Positions 29,652 through 40,825 of a stretch of 64,000 nt of DNA are shown here, in pieces (position 1 is the first letter of the stretch; the number at the start of each line of letters is the position of its first letter). A model generated the notes under the pieces. The model worked only from the letters and a program-made list of their open reading frames with translations. It made no database searches and was not told where the DNA came from. The position numbers were made by a program, and so were the translations under genes. The stretch is from Selaginella moellendorffii (Eukaryota > Streptophyta > Lycopodiopsida > Selaginellales > Selaginellaceae), in NCBI RefSeq assembly GCF_000143415.4, contig NW_003314311.1, forward strand, positions 509,673 through 573,672, in the 5' to 3' direction.

Positions 29652-30344
29652 ATGCAGATGTTGTCTCAGGAGGCACCACAGTGCGATGGTGGTCAAGAAG
29701 AAAACGATCAAGAAGAAAACGAGCGAAGGAACTTTGTGGAGTCCTTCCAGCAGTGCTGCCCGCCCGGTGGCGAGTCAAGCGTTGTTCTCTACTGCACCAG
29801 CCTGAGGGGTATTCGAAAGACGTACGAGGACTGCCGGAGCATGCAGATGCTCTTCCGGACGCTGGGCATCAACATCGACGAGAGAGACGTGTCAATGCAC
29901 TCGGGCTTCCGGACGGAGCTGCGGCAACTCCTGGGTGCTCCGGTGGGCCTGCCGCGGGTGTTCATCGCGGGGAGATTCATCGGTGGTGCCGAGGAAGTGA
30001 GATCGATGCACGAGCAGGGAAATCTGGCGAGGCTGCTCCAGGGGATGGTCTCCCGGCATGGATCGTTCCTGGCCTGCGACGGGTGTGGTGGGATGAGGTT
30101 CGTTCCGTGCCGCTGGTGCCGTGGAAGCTGCAAGCTTTTCCTGGTGGGAGGCGGCGGTGTGAAGAAATGCCCGCATTGCAACGAGAACGGCATAGTTCGC
30201 TGCCCGATTTGCTCGTCGCCTAAAGCGGTACTCGTCTCACGTTTCTTAATGTTTCTCGTGGCTCTTATGATTGTCATGGTTTTCCAGGTGACACTTCACA
30301 TTAACGCGAGCCACAGAGAACTGTATCCAGGTACACTGCCATGA
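29652..30344 (+). CDS. Glutaredoxin, GRXCR/Cys-rich-tail type
   Basis: Glutaredoxin domain at about residues 40-140: VVLYCTSLRGIRKTYEDC, where the usual CPxC is replaced by a distant Cys pair, then LGINIDERDVSMHSGFRTEL, VGLPRVFIAGRFIGGAEEV and LLQGM. The Cys-rich zinc-finger-like tail reads CDGCGGMRFVPCRWCRGSCK and KKCPHCNENGIVRCPICSS. This matches plant glutaredoxin-domain Cys-rich proteins and animal GRXCR1. At 30228-30287 lies a 60-nt GT-AG intron candidate with no stop and a length divisible by three. Spliced, the protein is about 210 aa; retained, it gains a hydrophobic 20-residue insert near the C-terminus. The Met used is the first in the frame, with a Gln/Glu-rich leader. Confidence 0.85.
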   Translation: MQMLSQEAPQCDGGQEENDQEENERRNFVESFQQCCPPGGESSVVLYCTSLRGIRKTYEDCRSMQMLFRTLGINIDERDVSMHSGFRTELRQLLGAPVGLPRVFIAGRFIGGAEEVRSMHEQGNLARLLQGMVSRHGSFLACDGCGGMRFVPCRWCRGSCKLFLVGGGGVKKCPHCNENGIVRCPICSSPKAVLVSRFLMFLVALMIVMVFQVTLHINASHRELYPGTLP

Positions 30345-31421
30345 GTTGGTATTGTTTCACGTTTTCTTGTTCCAAGTCTTCCAGTAGAATCATGAAAAGC
30401 AGCGTTTTTGGCACTGAAAGTCCAGGTCTACACCTAGTCGTTTGCGTCGTTTTCTTCGTGGTCGTGAGTCCGTGCTTAGAGATTCCCGGCGTGCTCTCAG
30501 GATCGAGTCAACCATGGATCGATTGATCGATTGATCGATGCTTCTTCCAGCAATTCTCTCCAACGTGAAAGGGATAAGTTCCAATCCTCTCCATGAAGCT
30601 AGAAAGCTCTACATGAAAGCTAAATCCAGAGCATCAATATCAATGCTTCTTCTCAGCTTGAAGATGATCCAATGAGTTCCAATCCTCTCCAGCTAAAAAG
30701 CTCTCCATGAAAGTCAAAGAGCCTGGATCGACAAAGAGTTTCTCCTTTTCCTTTGTAGGCTCGATGAAACGAAGAGGGAATTAAGCTAGAGGGAGGGGAA
30801 ATGAAACTTTTGCTTTGTTCACATTGTTGTTGGATCTTTTATTGCTTCCTCCACTGGGAAGCTAAAAGCTCTTCTCTACATGATCCAGGATCTCATCCTC
30901 CATGCTGCGCTTGCTTCCGCCGCAGGAATTCGCAATATCTTCCAGGATCTTGACGGCAACGGACCCTCGCACCGGCTGACCCATGCTTCTACGTTCTGCT
31001 CTGCTAGGAAAACCAAGAACAAATCCCAATTATAAGTAGGACTATTCGTATGTCCTTGCAGATAAAATCTTATACAAATCTGCAGCTTTGGACTAGTAAG
31101 AAGTTTCATTCCTCTTTCCAACAGACCAATTCTAGAACCATGCCTCAGTAAAGAGTTATCAGCTTGTATCAGATAACTAATATACCAAATATTAAAGTAA
31201 AGAAACACAAATTCTGGAACCCACCAATTATCAGAAAAGAAACACAAATTCTAGAAGCCACAATTATCAACTTTGATCACCAATTATTAAACAAAGAAAC
31301 ATGTCTTTCTTCCTCTATTGCTTCCTGTTACAGTATCAAAAAAATAAGATAAAAAAAAACCACCACCCAACCATGTTGAACACAGATAAATAATCTCTCC
31401 AACCTGCTCTGCTGTTTTCTT
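30345..31421. other. Spacer with repeats and a 40-codon minus-strand ORF
   Basis: GATCGATTGATCGATTGATCGAT lies near 30518-30540. CCAATCCTCTCCA ... AAAGCTC(T)CCATGAAAG is repeated at about 30572-30620 and 30680-30715. A minus-strand frame at 30862-30984 (MGQPVRGSVAVKILEDIANS, ending in DHVEKSF) is GC-rich and protein-like. It may be a small gene or the last exon of something unseen; its intron context is unclear. The remainder is AT-rich. Confidence 0.35.
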
Positions 31422-34400
31422 TTAACCATCTTGCACAGAGGAGGGTTCTGCTGCTGCTTGCTGAATTTGCTGCTTTGCATCACTCACCTGCTCACCACCA
31501 CCACCACCACCACTCCCACCACCATTTCCACCACCACCAAATCCTGGAGCAAGGTTGGCCATCCCTTGCTGCTTGAGATACATATCCAGCGGCAAGCTCG
31601 CGTCCTGCAGCAGCCTCATCATACTCAGCCTGCTCTGCTGTGCCGCCTCGTCCCGCTCCGGCTGGCTGTTGAGATCAATCCCTCCTTTCCCCGCCAAGTT
31701 CTCATCCGCCACAGCAGTAGCACCACCACCTCCTCCTCCTACTCCTCCCCCTGGAACTGGCGGTGACGCAAACGCTCCCAGCAGCTCTGGGAATGGAAAC
31801 GTCTTACCTCGCTCCGTCACAAACGGGTTGATCGGGTTGATCGGGCTGGGACTCGGGCTCGGGCTCTCCGCTGGCAATGCCGGGCTCGCCTTTGGCGGTG
31901 CCGATGCCTCTCTCGTGTTGTAGCGCTGCTGGCCCCTCTCCGGCGTGGTGGTGACGTTGTTGTTGTTGTTGTTGCCTTTGAGCCACTTGGCTTCTGCCGG
32001 GGACGCCGCCGCGGCCACCCCGTCGTCCTTGTCCCACGCCTTCTTCTTCCGCGCCGTCTCCGCCTCGCGCTCCGACTGCCGCTTCTTCCGCCTCATCATC
32101 AGCGTCTTGAACCTCCGCTTCACGGTCAGGCAGACGTTGCACACGCACGTCGGCTTGTGCTTGGGACCCTTGCCGCTGGGAGGCTGGATGCAGACGATGC
32201 ATGTACAACCCGGACGGTGGCGGGGATGCTTTGTTGTCGCAGCTGGTGGCGGAGGAGATGCTGCCTTCTCGTCGCCAAATGCCGCAGCAGTTGCCAAGGC
32301 ATCCAATCCCGATGGCGAGCTGGCCGCTTTCCCTGGTTTACCTGTTATATATACGCACACACACCACATGCTTATCAGTTTCTAATCACATTCGTTGCTG
32401 GGCTTTACCTGACATACTGTCCATGAGCTGGTCCATGTCTTCGTTGCTGAGCTCCTTCGCGGCACTACAGTTTGCTCTGGCGACAAAGGACAGACGTGAG
32501 CACTCACTCTGCATGCTGTATAGAAATCTCTCTACCTTTTCAAGTCCCAGACGTTGTCGGTACAAGTCCATCTTGTGTGTATAAATATGTCAAGAGGAAC
32601 CCGCCTAAACTTTGCACAATCATCGCATTGCACCCAGCGGTCTTGCTCCCTGCAGAGCACGAGAGGTTAGTGGAAGAACGAGATTGAGAGCTTCTTACCC
32701 CGAAGGTTTGGTCCTCGTCACCGTTTTCTTCGTAAGAACAGGAGGCTCCTGCAGGTTGTCCATACAGCTTAAATGCATGCAGAATGACTACAAACCGAAG
32801 TACCTCGTACTCTTCAAATTGATGGCCGTCGATAGTGACGAAGCTGGGCGTGACCCCGGGAGGCGGTCTTAACAACTCCTGAGCTTCTTCCCAGCTTGTC
32901 TTCAACTCCAATGAGTCTTCACTATCTAGACGAAGTCGCTTGCTCTTTGCTCCTAGAGGCCGACCCCTTCTTTTATCCGCTGAAAGAGTTGATTGAGTTT
33001 CCTTGGCTTTTGATTTGTAATCTGTCTGTTTAGCACCGGGGTACTCACCGTCCCCAGAATCCTGAAGAGGCTTATGCCAGATTCATTCATGTTACTGTTG
33101 TAGTAAATAGCTTACCTGTGCCTTCCTATATCCCATTATAAGTTTTCCTTCTGGTTCTAGACGGCTGAAAGTGACTGGAACCAGAAAAGGCATTGTTGAA
33201 GACATGAAACAGAAACTTGTCATGGGTATCATACCTGTGTCACCGGCTTGGAGATGCATAGCCTGTATACATGGTGTAACACCTTCTAGTACATACATGC
33301 GACTGTTGTTATTTGGCCAGAAACGGAACTGGAATTGCCACTCCCTCCCATTGATGTCATTAATTCTTAGCGGAAGGCCTTCAGCTTGTGAAATCGTGGG
33401 AAAATACGCCTGCATCAAAACACAGTCGCACAGTGCCAATGAAAAGGACAAAAGAACATGCAGACCTCCGCACATGCTTTTGGAAGAACCAATCGTCCAA
33501 TACGTCCAGCGTCACTGGCACTGAGTACTTTCTCGAACAGGGGTGTAATTTTAGAGCTGGAAACAAATGAGTCATAAGAAAAACAAGAAGAAAAAAGGAG
33601 AACGAACAACTTACTCTCCAGAAGTGAACTGTTGAATTTCCTGGTCTGTAATCCGAGGCCAGTAGCGAGGCAAAAGCTGGTTCCTGCCTTTACTATCAGC
33701 AGGAGGACGTGCAACTCTCGGGTCGTTAGTTGGTTCAGGTGCAGCCCCTGAGAGCGGAACACGCGGTGGAACTGGTTGCTTCCCAACCTGCCGATGTCGT
33801 GGTCGATATGGAATCGGTGAATACTTCGAAGGATTTTCCTTGGTTTCGCCACCTGAAGCTGGACTTTCCGTTTGGAAAAGATTACCAGCTGCTGTGTCAT
33901 CAACTTTTATCCCCATCCCCAAGCCTAAAGATGTATTCAGGCTCGCCACCTCGGTTTGAGTTCCAGGTGATTCCCTTGTAACCGCTAGCTTTTCCATCTC
34001 TTCCATGTAAGTATCCACTTCCCGTTTTGCCGACAATCCCTCTGCGACACCTCTAACCTTTTCGTCTTCGCTACCGGTCCCCGCCATTTTCTGCTCGAAA
34101 TCTACTTCAGACTTTGGCTTGAGAATAAGGTTTTCTTCCTGCTCCTTTCCTAAGTCACTATCGTAGGAGAATCCCCCCAAAATGCCTTGCTGAAAAAAAA
34201 GGAAATGAGAACAATGGAAAATCAGAAAAAAGAAAAAAGAAGCTACGCACCACGTTGCGAGACTCTCTAAGATCGACACAACCTCGGCAGGAAACGCCTC
34301 CCGTATCCAAAAGCACAAAAAGATGAATGGAAGCTATACATCCACAATGCAGACCCTGCAAGTTCACACAAAACACTGGTCAGACGTGAACTTCCAAAAG

Positions 34401-34880
34401 ACGATGCATCCCATGCTCTCTAGTAAAACCCTCTGCGACTACTTGGAAGCGGCCGATCCTTCTAAACATTAGAGCTATATTACCTTTCCGCACGCAATGC
34501 AACTTCTCCACCCGGGATCATACGCATGAAACTTTTCGCAAAAGCGTGACAGCTCAAACGCCGAACTGGTAACACCGCAAACCAGAAAGAGAAAAAACAG
34601 TCAAGGTCTCTCGCGACTGAAGAAAAAAAGAAACGTGATGTGGGTGAGACTTGCAGGATCAGCCGAGCTCACAGCAACCCAAGATGCAAAACACCACAAC
34701 ACTAATCCTGAAGAGAGCTAAAGAAGGCAGCCACTACGTGAAGGATAGAATCACATACCCACAGTCTGTGCATAAATCAGCTCGGTCGCCGGAGCGGAGC
34801 CGCCATCCTCGCTTCCATGCTGCGCTCTCGATCGCCTCACATCTGACATTCATGCACGCTTTGTGCCGTGTGGGCTCCAT
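31422..34880 (-). CDS. VAL/HSI2-like B3 transcriptional repressor
   Basis: Twelve exons (minus): 34759-34880, 34484-34565, 34254-34355, 33615-34189, 33466-33556, 33235-33409, 33116-33174, 32804-33061, 32699-32748, 32536-32649, 32409-32476 and 31422-32341. The sum is 872 codons in phase. Domains in order: N-terminal VAL PHD-like zinc finger ([49 protein letters not shown]); the B3 DNA-binding domain ([20 protein letters not shown] through [10 protein letters not shown]); a CW zinc finger ([24 protein letters not shown], then ANCSA); a basic Cys-rich segment ([20 protein letters not shown]); and the EAR motif [12 protein letters not shown]. The C-terminus is Gly/Gln-rich. VAL proteins bind RY elements and recruit HDAC and Polycomb to silence embryo and seed-maturation genes. 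The donor of exon 3 (GCAAC|GTGG) is the least certain junction. Confidence 0.92.
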
Positions 34881-36054
34881 TGCAGCACCGTCCACCGCAG
34901 AGAAAACTGCCCAGCCCCTCCTCTGTCCAAAACTAAGAGGCCCCCATCTTCGTTCTATCTCCTATTCTCCCTGTCCCTGTGTGTTCTGTTCTTCATGAGA
35001 GCCCCATTCCTAGTACTGTACTATACTAGTTTCTCGTCCATAGTCACGACCAAGTCCACGTAAACCCAAACAGAGTGTCGCGATCCTCACTGCAAGAGTA
35101 TTTTCACAAGGAATTAGTCACAATGCACGCTTCCAAAGATCATCACTCCACACGCACACAAGACACTCACACAAACGAAGCGCAGGAGGGAAAGAAGTCA
35201 AAAAAGGGGAGAAGAAGAAGGAGAAGCTCGAGCGGGGAAGAAAAGCTGCCATATGCACAGGACGCGAGCAAAATTTCCCACGCAAGGCGTGCGACGCACG
35301 CAAGCCATGGATCGCCAGGCCGTAATATCGAAGATCGAGACGCGCGGCGCGCAAAAGATTTCACGGCGGCGTACCTTTGCAAGCTGCGCGATGCCGCCGC
35401 CGCCGCCGCTCGACGCCATAGCCAGCACCTCGTCCCTGCGATGGATCACTCGAGCCCTAGCACCAAACGAGTCCCAGGGTTGTATGATCTACCACGCAGC
35501 GCAATGGCGGCGCCCTGGCCCTGGAAAACCGCAATGCCTATCTAATCGAAACCCTGGCGCCTCGATCGCGGCCAAGCGCAGCGCCGAATCACTCGCGGGG
35601 CGACTGGATCACGCCGAAGAAATGGGGTCGAGTGAGTGCGTGCGTGCATGCATGCACGACGACATATAAACGCACACGTTTTTAACCATTCCACGGTATA
35701 TTCCGTTGCGGAAGGATATTCTGATAAAGAGCTCTATCGCGTGCCGTTGGATTGGAACGAGGGTAGTGGCCGGCCCTTAAGTAAAGATAAATATAACCGA
35801 GGATTGACAATAAAAATGCCAGGTGTATTCCACTAAAAGGTAGTTTGCTATATTTTTAAAAGGTATAAACGTACGGGCATGCATGCATGGACATGTATAT
35901 ACTAATCCTTCCTATACAGCAATCATGACATTACCTAGCATGCCGACCTGACAAAGCTAATGAGAGTGTTTCAAAATACCGCAACGTGATTGGTGGGCGC
36001 CGCTAAGATTCCTACATTTTCGCCACGTCGCGAGGCGGCCGCGTGTCACTTTCG
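34881..36054. other. Spacer between VAL and PPR genes
   Basis: Holds the VAL promoter. A GC-rich stretch at 35250-35630 has long open frames on several strands but no recognisable protein. A short GTGCGTGCATGCATGCACGA run lies at about 35637-35657. The last 250 bp are AT-rich and include another GCATGCATGCATGG run at about 35877-35890 (RY-like CATGCATG cores). No gene supported. Confidence 0.4.
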
Positions 36055-38181
36055 CTAACGTCCGCACGAGCAAGATCCACCGTCGAACCGATGGAGCATC
36101 TCGGCGTCCCTCACCACGATCTCCCTGCGGCATCTCTTGGAGATGCCCTTCATGAAGGCGTGGCACTCGTGGCATATTCCCAGGCTGCTCACCACGCGCA
36201 GGGGGATCTCGCCGCTCGTCTTGAGCATCGCAAACGCCACGGCCACTTTCTCACTGTGGAGGCAGTGGAACAAAGGAACCGTGGGAGAATCTAGCTCGAG
36301 CTCCAGGATCTTGGCTTGGATGGAATCTTTCTCAGGGTGTGTCTCATCGCCTTGGATAAACTCGTGGAGCCGCCCATCAATCTCCACGAAACTCTTGCCC
36401 GTGGACTTGTCCAGAGTGTTGGCCATGAGCTGCCGTACCCTGGAGACCTCGTCCCACATGCCGTGGCCGGCATACATATTGGACAGGGCCACGTACGGAG
36501 CCACCTCCCCGGATTCCACCTGGAAGGCCCGCCTCGCCACGCGGGCCCCCCTCTCCACGTCACCGTGAGTCCGGCACGCCCCGAGCAGGCACATCCACGC
36601 GGATATTCCCAGCCTGTACGGAACGCTGGCCATGAGCGCCTCGGCCTCGTCTAGCCGCCCGGACCGGCCCAGCAAATCCACAATGCAGCTGCAGTGCTCC
36701 TCGCAGGACTCGATCCCGTAGTCTCTGCCCATGGACGCGAAGTAGTCGAGACCATGGTCGAGGAGCCCGGCGTGGTTGCAAGCAAAGAGGATGCTCACGT
36801 AGGTGATATAGTTTGGGCGGAGCCCTTGGAGCTGCATTTCCCGGTACATTTCCAAGGACCGGTCGGGATGCCCGGTTTGGGCATATGCTGCTACCATCGC
36901 CGACCACGTCGCGACGTTCCTCTCCTCCATCTCCGCAAACACGAGATCAGCATCCACGAGATGCCCTCCACGGGCATAGGCATTCACGAGCGCAGTTCCA
37001 AGCACCACGTCCAGCTCCACGCCAGTGTCCACAATCCGAGCATGGACCAACCGCGTTTTCGAGGTGAGCGCGAGGCTGGAGCAGGCATCCAGGACGCCAA
37101 TGAGCGTCACTTTGTCAACCCTAACGCCCTCCAGGTCCATGACGTGGTATATCCGGATCGAGTCCCTGCTATGCCCGCTCTGGGCATACGCCGCGATCAT
37201 CGCATTCCAGGCCACAATGTCCTTGTCTCGAATCCGCTGGAAAGCACATACGGCACCGCCAAGGCTGCCGCAACGGCCGTACATGCTCACGAGCGTGGTC
37301 CCAACTGTGGGCCGAGACTCGAGCCCAGTGGCCAGAATGTGCGCGTGGATGGACCTGGCCTCGTCCAGGGCGCCCACCGTACAGCACCAGCTCAGCATCC
37401 CGACGAAAGTGCCCTCGCCCGGCCGTACGCCCTCGACGGCCATTCGCCGCAGCACCAGCACCGCCTGGGCCATTTGCCCATTCCGGGAATATGCCGCCAC
37501 CATGGCGTTCCACGCCGCGAGATCCCTCCCGCAGATGCCCTCAAACACCGCCCGCGCGTCCGCGACGCTGCCGCACCGCCCGTACATGGTCACCAGCGCG
37601 GTGGCCATGACCGCGTCCACCGGCATGGGCCGCTCGTACGGACGGCTCCGTCCTCCCAGGACGTGGGAGCGGTGGATCTCGCGGCCGGTTTTTAGGTCTT
37701 CCAGGTTCGCGCAGGCGCCCAGCACGCTCACCAGCGTGATCGCGTTGGGCTTCACTCCCTCGCAGCTCATCCGGCGGTAGAGCGCGATGGATTCGCGGCT
37801 TTGCCCCCTCTGGGCATTTGCCGCGATGAGGATGTTCCAGGGAAACGCGATCCTCTCGCGGGCGACGAGCTCGAAGACGGCGGTGGCGTCGCGCAGGCTG
37901 TCGCATTTGCAGTACATCTCAACGAGGCTGTTGAGGAGGAATCGCTCGCCGCCATAGCCGTGGCGGAGGATGTGGGCGTGGATGGATCGCCCGGCCTCCA
38001 GAGAGTGTGGATTCGCGCAGCGCCGGATGAGGGACTCGTAGAGTGGGACTGTGATTGGGAGGCGCGAGTGGTCCATCCAGTCCAGCGCCGAGAGCACATC
38101 CATGGAGGAGAGCTCGTCCAGGATTTGCTGCTGGTGATTGAATCGTCGAGGCAAGCCATTCGAGCATGGTGGTGCTTGCAT
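36055..38181 (-). CDS. PPR protein, PLS subclass with E and DYW-like deaminase domain
   Basis: Intronless, 708 aa. About 15 PLS-type pentatricopeptide motifs run from about residue 45 to 500 (for example TVGTTLVSMYGRCGSLGGAV, DIVAWNAMIAAYAQSGHSRD). They are followed by the E region (SAWMCLLGACRTHGDVERGA, ALSNMYAGHGMWDEVSRVRQ) and a DYW deaminase domain with the zinc/catalytic HSE (CLHSEKVAVAFAM) and CHECHAF. The protein ends DGGSCSCGR, so the terminal Asp-Tyr-Trp is replaced by a single Arg and stop. Such proteins bind organellar RNA and, when the deaminase is active, edit C to U; lycophytes have very large PPR sets. No obvious transit peptide is seen, although the N-terminus (APPCSNGLPRRFNHQQ) may serve. 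Confidence 0.92.
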   Translation of the reverse strand: MQAPPCSNGLPRRFNHQQQILDELSSMDVLSALDWMDHSRLPITVPLYESLIRRCANPHSLEAGRSIHAHILRHGYGGERFLLNSLVEMYCKCDSLRDATAVFELVARERIAFPWNILIAANAQRGQSRESIALYRRMSCEGVKPNAITLVSVLGACANLEDLKTGREIHRSHVLGGRSRPYERPMPVDAVMATALVTMYGRCGSVADARAVFEGICGRDLAAWNAMVAAYSRNGQMAQAVLVLRRMAVEGVRPGEGTFVGMLSWCCTVGALDEARSIHAHILATGLESRPTVGTTLVSMYGRCGSLGGAVCAFQRIRDKDIVAWNAMIAAYAQSGHSRDSIRIYHVMDLEGVRVDKVTLIGVLDACSSLALTSKTRLVHARIVDTGVELDVVLGTALVNAYARGGHLVDADLVFAEMEERNVATWSAMVAAYAQTGHPDRSLEMYREMQLQGLRPNYITYVSILFACNHAGLLDHGLDYFASMGRDYGIESCEEHCSCIVDLLGRSGRLDEAEALMASVPYRLGISAWMCLLGACRTHGDVERGARVARRAFQVESGEVAPYVALSNMYAGHGMWDEVSRVRQLMANTLDKSTGKSFVEIDGRLHEFIQGDETHPEKDSIQAKILELELDSPTVPLFHCLHSEKVAVAFAMLKTSGEIPLRVVSSLGICHECHAFMKGISKRCRREIVVRDAEMLHRFDGGSCSCGR

Positions 38182-38229
38182 TGGACAGCGCTGGCTATCT
38201 CTTCGACATGAGAACTTTTAGATCGCGTT

Positions 38230-38801
38230 AGAACCTCGAGCATCTGATAGAAAACTTGATATCAGGTAACTCAAAACCATAGCTGACCTGATAGGAAACT
38301 AGATACCATGTAACTCAAGCCAGGAAAACCACAGCTGACCTGATAGAAAATTTGATACGAAGTTAACTCGAGCTAGGAAAAGAGAATGGAAAACTCTAGC
38401 TGACCTCGGAAGCAAGAAAAAAGCTATGAAACTCGAAGCTGCAAAAGATCAAGAACAAGAAAAGAAAAAAATGAAAAGAGCTACCTGGAACGATATCTGT
38501 GAATTTCAGAGCTTACAATCACGTTACCATCTAAACTAGCTAGAGGTGACTTGTTCTCTTCATACCAAGTAACTCAAGCCGAATGAAAAACTTTAGCTGA
38601 CCTCGGACGAGGCCGGAAACTTGATACCAAGAAAAATGCTATGGAACTTAAAGCTGCAGAAGCTCGACATGAGATCAAGAACAAGAAAGGAAACGAAGAA
38701 AAGAGCTACCTGGAAGGAGATCTGTGAAACTCAAAGCTTACAATGATGTTGTTAACATATCAATAACATATCAATAACATCTAAACGAGCTAGAAATAAG
38801 T
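38230..38801. repeat. Tandem and interspersed repeats downstream of the WRAP73 gene
   Basis: AGCTGACCT occurs at about 38281, 38333, 38398 and 38595, and again at 38804 as the edge of the last WRAP73 exon. Repeat units of roughly 55-60 bp carry TTGATACC, TAACTCAAGC and AGCTGACCT. A longer unit (GAGCTACCTGGA ... AGCTTACAAT) is duplicated at about 38480-38520 and 38703-38742. The pattern suggests serial duplication of sequence around the gene's 3' end. Confidence 0.65.
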
Positions 38802-40523
38802 TTAGCTGACCTGTTCTTCACCTTCAAACTCGGAGAGCATCGGTACGAACGTACAGCTGAAAGCTTCTCGGTCTTTGAGCAGCACCAGTGACGAGCCATC
38901 CGGGTTCCATTTGAGATCGGTCACCAGGAACTCTGAAAGTGGAACGTTAACGCAGCAAGCTCCTGCGGGAGTCCACATGTAGAGCTGCGAGTTTCCAGTG
39001 CACAGGGCCAGGCGCGGAGACACTGGGTCCCAAGCAGCAGCACGGATTGGTTCTCTCTGTATCAAAAGCGCTGCGAGCTCCAACCGGGAGATGTCCCATA
39101 TCCATAGTGCTGTTGGCATGTTTTCGTTGCGGCTAAGCAAATATCGACTGTCAGCACTCCAAGCCAACAGACCTGCGATCACATTATGTTTTTGGAAACC
39201 ATGAGTCACGATATAAGCTTTAAAAAAAAAAAAAAAAACGCGTACCGATGCCTTGCTTTGGATTTGGCTTGTCGGCGGGCGGCTTCTGAGCAGCAATCCT
39301 GACTGGAATATCAGCAACTTTGTATCGCACTCGTACATGAGAGTCGCCAGAATTTTCTGAGTGGAAACAGCAACTTTAAAGCGTCGTCCATCTCAACACA
39401 ACGATATGATATACTCGTACCATTCTGGAAAATTTCGTTCTCTCTGTCATCAGTCAGATACAGGCTTGACATGTCAAATGGCTCCTCTATTTCCTGCTCA
39501 GAGAAACTCGCATGAGTAAGAAGCAAAACCACAAACGTAAACGCGTACCTTAAATACCACAGCAGTTGCTGGTCCTTTCACGGAGCTCGTATGCGTGAAC
39601 TCAGCAACGGGCTTCCATGTCAAATGGTTCAAAACGCGAGCGATCTGGTCATAGCTACCTACACCCAAAAACTGGCCGCATGGCGACCATGCGACTGTTC
39701 TTACACCCAGAGCATTCTCGTAAGCTTGGTACTTAAACAAACAACGGCCATCTGGGGAATACACAAGGACCTGGAAAAAACAACACAATGGTTGACAAGA
39801 GAAAAAAGAAAGAAAGAAGAGCGACTTACCTTATACTCGAGCGATGAGTCCCAAACGGCGATCGTGTTATCGTTTGGCGACCACTCAAGATCAGCAAGGT
39901 CCACAGTATCCACGGCAAAAGTCCCCATTCCTTCCCAAGAGTTACTCGCCAGCAAGTGAACATAGTCCTTACAGTCCCGGCGCGTAGCAATCGCTACAAA
40001 CTTCCCGTCCTGAGTGAAGGACACGCCTCGAGCAGCATGCTTGGGCCACTGGACGTGAACACACGCGGTGCTCACGAGAGACCAAACCGTGAGACGAAGC
40101 TGGAAGTCGGAGGTGGTGAGAATGTGTCGACTGTCCGGACTCCATCTCGCGTGAGCGATCCCGGCAGGACCCTCGTCGATCTTACACGTCCATTCGGGCT
40201 GTGAGACCGACCAAGCTTGCACCATCGCGCGCTTGACCAGCGCACAAAGAACATACTCCGAGTCGGGTGCCCATTCTACATGGCTGATCTTATCGAGGCA
40301 AGAGTAGAGCTGCACGACCTGTGAAACAAAAATAGTTCCAAAGAAAAACTCAAAGAACTTGCATTGGAAAGAAGAACAAAACCAGCAAAGAAAGAGATCA
40401 CAGTACCTTGAGGCTCACAGCGTCGCGAATTACAAGCCTGGCCTCCACAGCGACGGCGAGAAATCGAGCATTCGGAGAGAACGCACAGGGGCCGCTGTAT
40501 TTGTAGGTGTCGCTGAACTCCAT
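38802..40523 (-). CDS. WRAP73: WRAP73/WDR8-like WD40 protein
   Basis: Six exons (minus): 40407-40523, 39830-40318, 39549-39770, 39421-39493, 39246-39356 and 38802-39172; 461 codons in phase. It starts MEFSDTYKYSGPCAFSPNAR, the WRAP73 hallmark N-terminus. Blades follow: ISHVEWAPDSEYVLCALVKR, GIAHARWSPDSRHILTTSDF, GVSFTQDGKFVAIATRR, LADLEWSPNDNTIAVWD, VRTVAWSPCGQFLGVGSYDQ, GLLAWSADSRYLLSRNENMP and SPRLALCTGNSQLYMWTPAG. In animals and fungi WRAP73/WDR8 works with SSX2IP/Msd1 at microtubule-organising centres and spindle poles; the plant role is less known. The last exon runs into TCAGCTAA, so an alternative donor (AACAG|GTCAGC) exists three codons before the stop. Confidence 0.88.
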
Positions 40524-40825
40524 TGAGCTTGGATCAAACCCTGGCACTCACTGCCCGAGCGGCATTTCCTCCAATCAACACCGGCGCTAGGGTTTTGGGA
40601 AGCGCCAGCAGTAGCATCATACCTCTCGGATCCAATCCTCCGGCGCTAGGGCGATCCTCAATCTTCCACCATCACCATAGCCCTGATTTTACCTTCGCTT
40701 TACCTATTTGGCGGGAAAATTACCCCGTGAACCCTGAAAGATCTCAGCCGTTGGATATCTTGCGGCCGCCCAAGTGTTTAGGGTTCTAGCGCTTAGGGTT
40801 CTAGTGGGTTTCTGGCAGCGCAGCC
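40524..40825. promoter_or_regulatory. Bidirectional promoter of WRAP73 and uL18 with telo-box-like motifs
   Basis: 302 bp between divergent start codons. Contains CTAGGGTTTTGGG (about 40588-40600) and, close to uL18, TTTAGGGTTCTAGCGCTTAG followed by GGTTCTAG (about 40779-40806). These are TAGGGTT motifs typical of plant translation-apparatus genes. No TATA box is evident. Confidence 0.6.

Noticed and set aside
30862-30984. Possible extra 3' exon of the VAL gene
   Set aside because: The VAL frame ends with its own stop at 31422 after the EAR motif and Gly-rich tail; no donor leads here.
35253-35669. Open frames in a GC-rich spacer before the VAL/PPR interval
   Set aside because: Several overlapping frames on both strands, no motif, no splice logic; probably promoter/CpG-rich spacer.
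36694-37695. 333-codon plus-strand open frame opposite the PPR gene
   Set aside because: The opposite strand has clear PPR repeats; the plus frame is His/Arg-rich shadow with no motifs.
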